NCBI GenBank assembly: GCA_963667595.2
Contig: CAXXWD010000002.1
Span: 62,001-126,000 of the forward strand
DNA: 64,000 nt
Reading direction: 5' to 3'
Source: JAHJQZ01 sp963667595
Lineage (GTDB): Bacteria > Pseudomonadota > Alphaproteobacteria > Rhizobiales > Devosiaceae
The notes under the pieces are model-generated. The model did not search any database. It was not told the DNA's origin and was given only the letters and a program-made list of their open reading frames with translations. Shown here piece after piece: positions 26,916 to 35,470 of this stretch. The first letter of the stretch is position 1. Each line of letters begins with the position of its first letter. The position numbers and the translations under genes are program-made.

Positions 26916-27245
26916 GCGGCCGGATTTCCGGGGGTGCCTGGAGCATCGAAAAACCGGATACCGGACTTCTTACAAGTAACGATGCGCATACTCAGATAGA
27001 GCGACGCGGCGATCCACTCGATCGCTCACCGTTTTGACGCTGCAATAGGTTACTAAAAGAGGCAACAATACGCTTGCCCGGCTTCTTCTGGGATGGGACC
27101 TGACGAATTTTGGTGCCGAAAGGAAAAGAAACTAAAAAGCACCGACATCCGAAAAGTTCGGTAGGGCAATTATTAAGCGACTCTTGAATGGCAACATTCA
27201 TTTGGCTAAGTCAAGCCGCTGGCGGAGCGCGAGAGGACAGAGGCC
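26916..27245. other. Intergenic stretch upstream of rirA
   Basis: 330 bases, less GC-rich toward rirA. It contains short inverted repeats (CCGAAAAGTTCGG at 27149-27161) and the probable rirA promoter. No open frame looks real. Confidence 0.4.
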
Positions 27246-27686
27246 ATGCGACTTACAAAGCAATCCAGTTACGCCGTGCGTGCCCTGATGTATTGCGCTC
27301 TCAACGAGCCCAACCTGAGTCAGGTCAGTTCGATCTCAAGGTCCTTCGGTATTTCCGAAGCGTTTTTGTTCAAGCTTATCAAGCCATTGGTCAAAAACGG
27401 CGTTCTGGCGACAGTTCGCGGACGTAATGGCGGCATCCGTCTGGCCCGTCCGGCGGGCGAGATCACTGTTTTCGAGTCCGTACGGCTGACCGAAGACAGC
27501 TTCGCTTTGGCACCCTGTTTTGAAAAGGAGTGCAACGATTGCCCCCTGGTGAACGCGTGCAAGTTCCATGACGTGCTGAAATCGGCGCTGCAGGCGTTCT
27601 TCGACGAACTGAACAGTCACACCATCGCCGATCTGATTGCGAACGACGATGTGTTGCGCGAGCGTCTCGACATAGCCTCAGTCTGA
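27246..27686 (+). CDS. rirA: Rrf2-family iron-responsive regulator RirA
   Basis: 146 residues. MRLTKQSSYAVRALMYCA, FGISEAFLFKLIKPLVKNG and TVRGRNGGIRLARPAGEI match rhizobial RirA almost block by block. VRLTEDSFALAPCFEKECNDCPLVNAC contains the three cluster cysteines plus one extra. RirA binds an iron-sulfur cluster and represses iron-uptake genes when iron is plentiful. The closing helix differs somewhat from Rhizobium, and a fourth cysteine near the cluster is unusual. Confidence 0.9.
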   Translation: MRLTKQSSYAVRALMYCALNEPNLSQVSSISRSFGISEAFLFKLIKPLVKNGVLATVRGRNGGIRLARPAGEITVFESVRLTEDSFALAPCFEKECNDCPLVNACKFHDVLKSALQAFFDELNSHTIADLIANDDVLRERLDIASV

Positions 27687-27731
27687 TCGGACACCGCCAC
27701 CGGAAAAAGGGTTGTTGGGACGCACGCTCCT

Positions 27732-28010
27732 TCAGCTGTTCCGTTTTTCCGGCTTCTCCAGCGCATAGATCATGTCGTCGAAGGCATCGAGATTGTGACG
27801 AAGCGCGATCTGCGCATCGTGCAAACCCTTGTTGTAGTAATAGGCCCCGATGTCCTCCTGCAGGAAGTCGAGCAGCATTTCCGCGCCGATCTCTCCAAGC
27901 GGAACGTCGAACTCCGTGACGAAATAGTCGCGCAGCCTGCCGATCAGCGCGCGCTTTTCCTCCGGCGTGAACGTGATCTTTTCCGCTCCAGCCGATTTTC
28001 GTGATGCCAT
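27732..28010 (-). CDS. DUF2164 family protein
   Basis: 92 residues. ITFTPEEKRALIGRLRDYFVTEFDVPLGEIGAEMLLDFL followed by GAYYYNKGLHDAQ is the DUF2164 signature: a small helical protein with a Tyr-Asn-x-Gly-x2-Asp-Ala motif. The function is unknown. It is convergent with rirA and divergent from the cobalamin riboswitch. Confidence 0.88.
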   Translation of the reverse strand: MASRKSAGAEKITFTPEEKRALIGRLRDYFVTEFDVPLGEIGAEMLLDFLQEDIGAYYYNKGLHDAQIALRHNLDAFDDMIYALEKPEKRNS

Positions 28011-28084
28011 AACTGCCTTGCCTTCCTATCGATCACATGCCATGCCTGCTGGCGTATTGGTTCTTTCCGCTTAAAGAGCGGGAA

Positions 28085-28276
28085 GATGAAAAGGGAACAC
28101 GGTGCGGCATACCCAAAAGGGACCAAATCCGTGGCTGCCCCCGCAACTGTAGGCGGTGAGGGCGAATCGCAAAACCACTGGGAAACCGGGAAGGTGATTC
28201 GCTCGACCAAAGCATGATCCCCAAAACTGGGAACCGATCATGCCGAATGTCACACCGCGAGCCAGGAGACCTGCCA
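28085..28276 (+). promoter_or_regulatory. Cobalamin (B12) riboswitch upstream of cobW
   Basis: The conserved blocks appear in order: AAAGGGAACACGGTGC, GTGGCTGCCCCCGCAACTGT with GGCGGTGAG, CACTGGGAAACCGGGAAGG, and the B12 box GCCAGGAGACCTGCC at 28261-28275. It would bind adenosylcobalamin and switch off the downstream cob genes. A peripheral hairpin with 8-base arms GCATGATC/GATCATGC (28212-28243) looks like a rhizobial intergenic repeat built into the aptamer. A possible expression-platform terminator (CCGGCGC ... GCGCTCCGG, TTTTTT) ends at 28417. Confidence 0.93.
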
Positions 28277-28436
28277 ATCGCCCGATTAACGCTCATCTGT
28301 CGGTGGGACAGGCGGAGGTGTGCATGAAAAACCTGACAGGCTGATTCCCTTTTGTGGGGAGCAATCCCCCTTGCCGTCCGGCGCAGGCGCTCCGGGCCAG
28401 CCCTGATCACACTTTTTTCCGTTTGGGAGCACATAT

Positions 28437-29486
28437 ATGTCGGGCAAGATTCCCGCCACCATCATCACCGGTTTTCTGGGTGCCGGCAAAACCACGATCA
28501 TCCGTCATCTGCTGACCCATTCCCACGGCAAGCGCCTCGCACTCATCATCAACGAGTTCGGCGATATCGGCGTCGACAAGGACGTGTTGTCGAGTTGCGG
28601 CTCGGACACTTGCCGGCTCGAAGACATGATCGAACTCTCCAATGGCTGTATCTGCTGTACGGTCGGCGAGGACTTCATCCCGGCCATGACCGATCTTCTG
28701 GCGCGCGACGAAAAGCCGGATCACATCGTCATCGAAACCTCCGGTCTTGCCTTGCCGCAACCGCTGGTGCGCGCCTTCAACTGGCCGGAAATCAAATCGG
28801 CCGTCACGATCGACGGCGTGGTAACCGTGGTCGATGCCATGGCGCTGAGCGAGGGACGTTTTGCCGCCAATGAAGGCGCGATCGATCAAGAGCGCGCCGC
28901 CGATACGATGCTCGATCACCAGACGCCCTTGGGCGAACTGTTCCAGGATCAGCTTTCCGCCGCCGATCTCGTCGTGGTCAACAAGGTCGATTTGCTGTCG
29001 CCGGGCGGCGAAGCGATGGTGATCGACGGGCTTCGCACCCATTTGAGATCCGGCGCCGGCATCATTTCCGCCCGAAACGGCGTTATCGATCCGGCCATGC
29101 TCATCGGGCTGGGGCTGGCGACCGAAGACAATTTCGAGGGGCGCGACAGCCTTCACGAACTCGAACACAACGGCGTGCCGCACGAACACGACGATTTCGA
29201 CAGTTTCTCACTGAAGCTGCCGGCCGATAACGATAAATCGGCGCTTCTTGATCGTATCGAAACGGCGATCCGGGCCCACGACATCCTGAGGCTCAAGGGC
29301 TTTGCCGCCATCGCCGGCTCCGATGCGCGGCTGGCGGTGCAGGCGGTCGGCCCACGCCTCACCACCTGGTTCGACCGACCCTGGCGGCCCGACGAAACCC
29401 GCCAGACCGAGCTGGTGGTCATCGGGGAAAGCCCGCTCAGAAAGGACGAGATCGCTGCGGTTCTCGGGGCGCTGGAGGCTGCCTAG
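28437..29486 (+). CDS. cobW: CobW, metal-chaperone GTPase of the aerobic cobalamin pathway
   Basis: 349 residues. P-loop GFLGAGKTT, the metal motif GCICCT (Cys-x-Cys-Cys), Walker B-like ETSGLALPQP and the GTP base motif NKVDLL are in place. The C-terminal CobW domain ends in LGALEAA. CobW delivers cobalt to the CobNST chelatase. It is directly controlled by the riboswitch. The TAG stop coincides with the first bases of repeat R1 copy C. Confidence 0.95.
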   Translation: MSGKIPATIITGFLGAGKTTIIRHLLTHSHGKRLALIINEFGDIGVDKDVLSSCGSDTCRLEDMIELSNGCICCTVGEDFIPAMTDLLARDEKPDHIVIETSGLALPQPLVRAFNWPEIKSAVTIDGVVTVVDAMALSEGRFAANEGAIDQERAADTMLDHQTPLGELFQDQLSAADLVVVNKVDLLSPGGEAMVIDGLRTHLRSGAGIISARNGVIDPAMLIGLGLATEDNFEGRDSLHELEHNGVPHEHDDFDSFSLKLPADNDKSALLDRIETAIRAHDILRLKGFAAIAGSDARLAVQAVGPRLTTWFDRPWRPDETRQTELVVIGESPLRKDEIAAVLGALEAA

Positions 29487-29590
29487 AGTGTTTTAAGGCG
29501 AAGTGGATACCGGTTCGCCGCTTTGAAAACACGACAAACAAGACGATGGAGCAGATCACACGATTAAGCCAAAACGTGATTTGCTCCAGA
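29484..29590. repeat. Intergenic repeat family R1, copy C (short form)
   Basis: Starts with the same TAGAGTGTTTTAAGGCGAAG end as copy B and ends with the GGAGCAGATCAC/GTGATTTGCTCC arms, but lacks about 40 bp including the inner AAAACAGTCCA palindrome. It again lies between convergent genes, and its first three bases are the cobW stop. Confidence 0.85.
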
Positions 29591-29625
29591 AGGGGAAAAG
29601 GTGGTTGGCGCAGACGGTTGCGGCT

Positions 29626-29668
29626 CCACCCCACCCCATCCTTCCCCGTCAAGGCGAGGGAGGTCGAG
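29626..29668. repeat. GC-rich palindrome, intergenic copy upstream of cobN
   Basis: CACCCCACCCC, CCTTCCCC and the complementary GGCGAGGGAGG. It is of the same family as the elements inside cobN, 2 kb away. Confidence 0.5.
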
Positions 29669-29699
29669 CGGCAATGCTTCAATCAAGACCTCAAAGACC

Positions 29700-30029
29700 T
29701 TAGCGTCGCAGGAGCGCTCCGGAAAGGAACAGCGCTCCCGTCAGGAAAAACGGCCCGGCCAACATGACGTTGGTCGCAAAGGGATTGGAGAGAAACACGA
29801 ATGGCGCCGCGCTGATCAAAAGGAAGATGATGCCGCCCGGGGCGGGAAACTTCCAGGCAAGCGCCAGAAGGGCAAGGAGCACGAAACTGGGCACCAGATG
29901 GATGACGAGGCCGATGAGCATGACCGGTTCGAACCCGTCGTCCGGCAGGGCATCGAGCGCGAACAGCGATATGAAGCCGATGGCAAAGATGCCGAACATG
30001 CGGGCGGCGATGATCAGGTATCGGGACAT
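29700..30029 (-). CDS. Small four-helix membrane protein of unknown function
   Basis: 109 residues from MSRYLIIAARMFGIFAIGF; longer starts at 30053 or 30098 are possible. Four hydrophobic segments: ~2-25, 36-58, 62-80 and 84-105. There is no recognised motif, although many Hyphomicrobiales have similar short membrane proteins. It lies on the opposite strand between cobW and cobN, which splits the cobalamin cluster. Confidence 0.65.
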   Translation of the reverse strand: MSRYLIIAARMFGIFAIGFISLFALDALPDDGFEPVMLIGLVIHLVPSFVLLALLALAWKFPAPGGIIFLLISAAPFVFLSNPFATNVMLAGPFFLTGALFLSGALLRR

Positions 30030-30092
30030 GGCCCAATTATGGCGTGTTCGCATCGTGACGCCAACAGGCGAATGCGGGTGGAGCGGTGAGCG

Positions 30093-33000
30093 ATGCATCT
30101 TTTAGCCATACAGGCGGGGGCCATTCAGCAGGACGGGGAGGCCATCGACCTCGACCAGACGCCGGGACGGATCGTTTTCGCCTCGGCGGCCGACAGCGAA
30201 CTGGCGGCGCTGGCGGCGGGGGTCGACCGGGCTGGTATATCCGATTTGCGTCTGGCCAGTCTTTTACGACTGCCGCACAATCTGTCCGTCGATGTCTGGC
30301 TGGAAAAGACCGTCCGCCATGCGAAACTGATCGTCATTCGCCTGCTCGGCGGTGTCGCCTATTGGCCCTACGGCGTCGACGAACTCTGTCGACTGGCAGA
30401 GGAGACGGGGGCGAAACTGGTTTTTCTGCCCGGCGACGCTCAGCCCGATCCGGCGCTTCTTGAGCGCTCGAATGTCTCGATCGAGGACTGGCGGCAACTT
30501 CATTTGTTGTTCGCGACCGGCGGGCCCGAGAACATGGACCGGGTGCTTCAGGCGTTCGGTGCACTGATCGATGGCAAGCCAATATCGGGGATTGTGCCGC
30601 GCGCCTTTCCGGAGGCGGGGCTGTGGTGGCCGGGCGAAGGGCTGATCGATGCGGAGACCTTCGCGGATCGGCGCGGGAAGACGGCGCCGTTTGTCCCGAT
30701 ACTGCTTTATCGCGCCGTGCTTGAAGGCGCGGGAACGGCGACGCTGGAAGCGCTGATCGAGGCCGTGAGGGAAAAGGACCTCATGCCCGTGCCAGTCATG
30801 GTCTCCTCGTTGAAACAGGCCGAATCCGTCGGTTTCGCCAAAGCCGTCTTTGCCCGCTTTCCGCCGGAAGTGGTGCTGAACCTGACCGGCTTTGCATTGG
30901 GTCTTGACGGGTTGGCGGACGCCGACAATCCCTTTGCCGGCCTCGATGCGCCGGTGATCCAGCTGGTGCAGTCGGGCCGGCCGCGTGTGCTCTGGCAGGA
31001 AGACAGCCAGGGCCTGACGCCGCGCGATCTCGCCATGCAGGTGGTCCTGCCCGAACTCGATGGCCGAATCGGCGGGCTGATCGTCGGGCACAAGGAGCAG
31101 AGTTTCTGGCACGCGGCGACCGAATGCCCGCTTTCCGCCTACGCGCCGGACGTCGACGGCATCGCCCGGACCGCGGAACTGGCCGGTACTTATGTCCGCC
31201 TGCGCCACACCCCGCGCGCCGATCGCCGCGTGGCGCTGGTTCTGGCCAATTACCCCATCCGCGACGGGCGGCTGGCCAATGGCGTCGGTTACGACGCGCC
31301 GCAATCGACCGTCGAGATTCTGAAAGCGTTGGAGCGGGCGGGATATACGCTAACCTTCAATCCCTTCCCGCAAGAGGGGGGCAAGGTTCCTTTCGACGGC
31401 AACGCCCTGATCGAAGCCTTGCAGGCCGGGCCGACCAATGCCCACCCGGAACGCGGTGATAGCCCGGCGCTTCTGCCGCTCGACGTCTATTGCCGTTTGT
31501 TCGAAACGCTGCCGGAAAAGGTACAGCGTGACGTCACGAACCGCTGGGGCGCACCGGAAGACGATCCGTTCTGTCGTGCCGCCCCCCCCGTCTTCGACTC
31601 CTCCCCGCAAGGGGGAGGGGAGGTGTCCGCCTTCCACCTTCCGGTCCTCATTTTCGGCAACATCGCCATTCTTTTGCAGCCGGCACGCGGCTATCACCTC
31701 GACGAGGAAGCGAGCTATCACGATCCGGATCTGGTGCCGCCGCACGGCTATCTCGCCGCCTATTTGTGGGTGAAACACGTTTTTGGCGCGCATGGCCTCA
31801 TTCACAATGGCAAGCACGGATCGCTCGAATGGCTGCCCGGCAAGGCGCTGGCGCTCGATGGGGCGAGCTATCCGCAGATGCTCTGGGGAGGGCTGCCGCA
31901 TTTTTACCCCTTCATCGTCAACGATCCGGGCGAGGGCACCCAGGCCAAGCGCCGGACCGGCGCCGTGATCATCGACCATCTGGTGCCGCCGCTGACCCGC
32001 GCCGAAACCTACGGACCGCTGAAGGATCTCGAAGCGCTGCTCGACGAATATTACGCCGCTTCGGGCATGGACCGGCGCCGGCTGGCCAGTTTGCGCAAGC
32101 GTATTCTCGATTTCACCCGCGACACGGCGCTCGATCGCGATATCGGCATTTCGGACGACAGCGATGCCGCGCTCAACCGCGTCGATACGTTCCTGTGCGA
32201 CCTCAAGGAAGCCCAGATCCGTGACGGGCTGCATGTTTTCGGACAAAGCCCGACCGGCCGGCTGGAACGCGATCTTGTCGTGGCGCTGTCTCGCGTGCCG
32301 CGCGGTGAAGCGCCGGGCGATGCCTCGCTGATCCGGGCTCTGAGCGACGATCTGATGCTCGGCTTCGATCCGCTGACGGCGGAGCTGGGGGCAAAATGGC
32401 AAGGCCCCTCGCTCCCCTCTCCCTTACGGGGAGGGGGTGGGGCGAACGTCATCCGCACTGCCGGCGATGTCGTTGAAACTCTCGAATCCCTTGCTGCCGA
32501 TCTGGTCGATGGTGCCGCCTGTCCCGAAGACTGGACGGCGACGCGTACCGTGCTCGATACCATCGCAACGAGCATTCGCCCGCGTCTTGCCAGCTCCGGG
32601 CCGAACGAGATCAAGGCGTTGATCGACGGGCTCGACGGGAAATTCGTTGCGCCGGGTCCATCCGGGGCGCCCTCGCGTGGTCGGCTCGACGTCTTGCCGA
32701 CGGGCCGCAATTTCTATTCGGTCGACAACCGCGCCGTGCCGACGCCGACGGCCTGGGAACTGGGCCATAAATCGGCGGAAAATCTCGTCACCCGCCACTT
32801 CCAGGATACCGGCTCCTGGCTCCGTTCGGCGGCGCTTTCGGTCTGGGGCACGGCCAATATGCGCACCGGCGGCGACGACATCGCCCAGGCGCTGGCGCTT
32901 GTCGGTGTCCGGCCGAAATGGGATCCCGGTTCCTTGCGGGTTTCGGGCTACGAAATCATTCCGCTGGCCAGGCTCGGCCGGCCGCGCGTGGATGTGACCT

Positions 33001-33914
33001 TGCGCATTTCCGGTTTTTTCCGCGATGCCTTCCCGCAGATGATCACGCTTTTCGATCGCGCCATCCGCGCCGTTGGGGCGCTCGACGAGCCGGAGCGCGA
33101 CAATCCGATCGCCGCGCGCATGCGTTCCGATGCACTCGGGCTGATGGCGGAGGGCGACAGCGAGCACGAGGCCTTCCTGAAAGCCGGCCATCGCATCTTC
33201 GGATCGAAACCGGGGGCCTATGGCGCCGGCCTGCAGGGCCCGATCGACAGCGGCAAATGGCAAAACAGCGCCGATCTCGCCGGCGTTTTCCTTGAATGGG
33301 GTCAATATGCCTATGGCGCCGAGGCCGCCGGCACGCCGGAACGCGCGCGCTTTGCCGCCCGGCTGCGTTCGGTCGAAGCGGTGCTGCACAATCAGGACAA
33401 CCGCGAACACGATCTGTTCGACAGCGACGACTATTATCAGTTCGAAGGCGGGCTGACGGTCGCGGCAACCGAACTGTCGGGCCGTAAGCCCCAGATCTAT
33501 CATTCCGACCATTCGCGCCCGGAACGGCCGCAAACGCGTACGCTCGACGAAGAGGTTGCACGCGTCATGCGGTCCCGCGTCGTCAACCCGAAATGGATCG
33601 CGGGCGTCAAGCGCCATGGCTACAAGGGCGCCTTCGAAATCATTGCGACGCTCGATTACATGTTCGCCTTCGCCGCGACCACCGGTGCGGTCAAAACCCA
33701 TCATTTCGATCTGGCGTTCGAGGCTTTTGTCATGAACGAAGACACACGCCGCTTCATTTTTGACAATAATCCTTACGGCTATGAAGAACTCCTCGCGAAA
33801 TTTCAGGAGGCACGGGAACGTGGCTTCTGGACGCCGAAATCCAATTGGGTCCATTCTTGGTTCAATTCGGATCGGGGAGAAGGCAATGAAACAAAAACCG
33901 GTGAACCTCGTTGA
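30093..33914 (+). CDS. cobN: Aerobic cobaltochelatase subunit CobN
   Basis: 1273 residues. FGNIAILLQPARGYHLDEEASYHDPDLVPPHGYLA, NGKHGSLEWLPGKALAL and FYPFIVNDPGEGTQAKRR are the classic CobN/BchH core, and the C-terminal VNPKWIAGVKRHGYKGAFEI is conserved. With CobS and CobT (not in the window) it inserts cobalt into hydrogenobyrinate a,c-diamide using ATP. Oddly, at least two GC-rich palindromes lie inside the frame and encode low-complexity inserts: DSSPQGGGE at 31598-31623 and SLPSPLRGGGG at 32412-32442. A third candidate is at 31361-31385. Confidence 0.96.
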   Translation: MHLLAIQAGAIQQDGEAIDLDQTPGRIVFASAADSELAALAAGVDRAGISDLRLASLLRLPHNLSVDVWLEKTVRHAKLIVIRLLGGVAYWPYGVDELCRLAEETGAKLVFLPGDAQPDPALLERSNVSIEDWRQLHLLFATGGPENMDRVLQAFGALIDGKPISGIVPRAFPEAGLWWPGEGLIDAETFADRRGKTAPFVPILLYRAVLEGAGTATLEALIEAVREKDLMPVPVMVSSLKQAESVGFAKAVFARFPPEVVLNLTGFALGLDGLADADNPFAGLDAPVIQLVQSGRPRVLWQEDSQGLTPRDLAMQVVLPELDGRIGGLIVGHKEQSFWHAATECPLSAYAPDVDGIARTAELAGTYVRLRHTPRADRRVALVLANYPIRDGRLANGVGYDAPQSTVEILKALERAGYTLTFNPFPQEGGKVPFDGNALIEALQAGPTNAHPERGDSPALLPLDVYCRLFETLPEKVQRDVTNRWGAPEDDPFCRAAPPVFDSSPQGGGEVSAFHLPVLIFGNIAILLQPARGYHLDEEASYHDPDLVPPHGYLAAYLWVKHVFGAHGLIHNGKHGSLEWLPGKALALDGASYPQMLWGGLPHFYPFIVNDPGEGTQAKRRTGAVIIDHLVPPLTRAETYGPLKDLEALLDEYYAASGMDRRRLASLRKRILDFTRDTALDRDIGISDDSDAALNRVDTFLCDLKEAQIRDGLHVFGQSPTGRLERDLVVALSRVPRGEAPGDASLIRALSDDLMLGFDPLTAELGAKWQGPSLPSPLRGGGGANVIRTAGDVVETLESLAADLVDGAACPEDWTATRTVLDTIATSIRPRLASSGPNEIKALIDGLDGKFVAPGPSGAPSRGRLDVLPTGRNFYSVDNRAVPTPTAWELGHKSAENLVTRHFQDTGSWLRSAALSVWGTANMRTGGDDIAQALALVGVRPKWDPGSLRVSGYEIIPLARLGRPRVDVTLRISGFFRDAFPQMITLFDRAIRAVGALDEPERDNPIAARMRSDALGLMAEGDSEHEAFLKAGHRIFGSKPGAYGAGLQGPIDSGKWQNSADLAGVFLEWGQYAYGAEAAGTPERARFAARLRSVEAVLHNQDNREHDLFDSDDYYQFEGGLTVAATELSGRKPQIYHSDHSRPERPQTRTLDEEVARVMRSRVVNPKWIAGVKRHGYKGAFEIIATLDYMFAFAATTGAVKTHHFDLAFEAFVMNEDTRRFIFDNNPYGYEELLAKFQEARERGFWTPKSNWVHSWFNSDRGEGNETKTGEPR
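31598..31623. repeat. GC-rich palindrome inserted in frame within cobN (copy 1)
   Basis: CTCCTCCCC GCAA GGGGGAGGGGAGG. It encodes the stretch between DDPFCRAAPPV and AFHLPVLIFGN, exactly where other CobN proteins run straight from DDPFxRD to FHLPVL. Confidence 0.75.
32412..32442. repeat. GC-rich palindrome inserted in frame within cobN (copy 2)
   Basis: CTCCCCTCTCCC TTA CGGGGAGGGGGTGGGG. It encodes PSLPSPLRGGGG in a surface-type linker between FDPLTAELGAKW and IRTAGDVVETLE. The hairpin is the commonest form of this repeat family outside genes. Confidence 0.8.
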
Positions 33915-34242
33915 AAAACTGACCCACTTTGCCGAACAATGGTCGCCGAAAGTCGTCGCTACCTACAATGGCAGCGAGGTGATGGTGGTCAAACTGATGG
34001 GCGAATATCTCTGGCACAAGCACGAGGACAGCGACGATTTCTTTTACGTGGTTTCGGGACATCTCCTGATCGAAACCGAACAGGGCGATGTCGAACTGGG
34101 ACCGGGCGATCTTTACGTCGTGCCCAAAGGCGTCATGCATCGGCCCATCGCCGAAGACGAAGTGCATATTCTATTGATCGAACCCAAGGGCGAGACCAGT
34201 TCCGACGATGGATCGGCAACAGCGACGAAGGTCTGGATCTAG
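33886..34242 (+). CDS. Cupin-domain protein overlapping the cobN end
   Basis: 118 residues from MKQKPVNLVEKLTHF, with GGGGAGAAGG upstream inside cobN; it overlaps cobN by 29 bases. Cupin motif 1 is WHKHEDSDDFFYVVSG, with two His and an acidic residue, and motif 2 is LGPGDLYVVPKGVMHRP. A single-domain cupin of this kind binds a divalent metal. It sits between cobN and cobO, so a role in cobalt handling or in regulating corrin synthesis is possible but unproven. Confidence 0.85.
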   Translation: MKQKPVNLVEKLTHFAEQWSPKVVATYNGSEVMVVKLMGEYLWHKHEDSDDFFYVVSGHLLIETEQGDVELGPGDLYVVPKGVMHRPIAEDEVHILLIEPKGETSSDDGSATATKVWI

Positions 34243-34451
34243 AGCGGCGGGTGAAAAAGAGGCCTCTGGTTTTCCTTTCCGCGCGAAAAATGGGCGCGTC
34301 CCGGTTCGGGTGGGTTGCGCTGCGAACGCCTCGGCTCATCGTGTTTCGTGCCGATTCTGGCCGGGCCGGGTTTCCATCCAACGGCTTTCTTTTCAAATAA
34401 GCGGCGCGTGTCGGGCATTATGGCCGGATACGCCGACAAAGGACGGTTCTC

Positions 34452-35096
34452 ATGGCCGAAAAGGCACCGAAAAAGACTGACCTGATGAGCGAAGCCGAGC
34501 GCGACGCCTATCACGCCGAGAAGATGAGAAAGAAAAAGGCGGCCCGCGAAAAGATCCTTGCCACCAAGACCGAGGAAAAGGGCCTGATCATCGTTCATAC
34601 CGGCAAGGGCAAGGGCAAGTCGACGGCCGCGTTTGGCATGGTGTTCCGCGCCATCGGTCACGGTTTCAGGATCGGCATCGTCCAGTTCGTCAAGGGCAAA
34701 TGGGGGACGGGCGAGCGCGACGTTCTGGAAAGGTTTCCCGACCAGGTGACGATCCGCGCCATGGGCGAGGGCTTTACCTGGGAAACGGCCGACCGCCAGC
34801 GCGATATCGCGGCGGCCCGTGCCGCCTGGGAAATGGCCAAGGAGCTGATCCTCGATAAAAGCTACAAGATGGTGCTGCTCGACGAACTCAATATCGTTTT
34901 GCGCTATGACTATCTGGACATCGCCGAAGTGGTCGATTTCCTCAGAACGAAAAAGCCGCGCGATACCCACGTCATCATCACCGGCCGCAATGCCAAGGAC
35001 GAACTGATCGACATCGCCGATCTGGTGACGGAAATGACCATGATCAAACACCCCTTCCGCGACGGCGTGAAGGCGCAGGCGGGGGTGGAGTTCTAG
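34452..35096 (+). CDS. cobO: Cob(I)yrinic acid a,c-diamide adenosyltransferase
   Basis: 214 residues. The P-loop HTGKGKGKSTAAFG near residue 50, FVKGKWGTGERDVL, KMVLLDELNIVLRYDYL and ITGRNAKDELIDIADLVTEM are all diagnostic for CobO/BtuR. The lysine-rich N-terminal extension is normal. It transfers the adenosyl group of ATP to cobalt. It is separated from the cupin gene by 209 bp that hold no gene; AAAGGA precedes the start. Confidence 0.96.
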   Translation: MAEKAPKKTDLMSEAERDAYHAEKMRKKKAAREKILATKTEEKGLIIVHTGKGKGKSTAAFGMVFRAIGHGFRIGIVQFVKGKWGTGERDVLERFPDQVTIRAMGEGFTWETADRQRDIAAARAAWEMAKELILDKSYKMVLLDELNIVLRYDYLDIAEVVDFLRTKKPRDTHVIITGRNAKDELIDIADLVTEMTMIKHPFRDGVKAQAGVEF

Positions 35097-35116
35097 AGCG
35101 GGCAAGCGGAATTCAG

Positions 35117-35470
35117 CTATTCGGTTGCGCTGATTTTTCCGATCATGCGCTGTACGGCGTCGTGCAGAGACGCCAACTCACCGCTTTGCCAAGTATTCCA
35201 CAAGATTTCGAAATCGACCTTATGATAGGTATGCCGCAGATGATTGCCGATGTCAGCGACGCGCGACCAAGGTATTTGGGGCTCTTCGATCTTCATCTCG
35301 TCTGGAACGTGACGCGACGCTTCGCTCAATATTTCAAGAAATCGCTCGAATGCAGCGCGTTTGACGCGATCTCCATTCACCGAAGCAAAATCGGAATTCT
35401 CAAGTAACGCGTCGATCTCTTCGATAGCCTGACAGATGTCAGTGAGCCGGAAGATCGTACGATCTGTCAT
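35117..35470 (-). CDS. HepT-like toxin (DUF86 domain)
   Basis: 117 residues. The helical DUF86 fold is recognisable, with IGNHLRHTYHKVDFEILW matching the GNxLRHxYxxVD block that carries the Arg-x4-His-x-Tyr-type site of HepT proteins. HepT is a ribonuclease toxin that MntA silences by adenylylating the tyrosine. Its ATG overlaps the mntA-like stop codon (ATGA). Confidence 0.85.
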   Translation of the reverse strand: MTDRTIFRLTDICQAIEEIDALLENSDFASVNGDRVKRAAFERFLEILSEASRHVPDEMKIEEPQIPWSRVADIGNHLRHTYHKVDFEILWNTWQSGELASLHDAVQRMIGKISATE

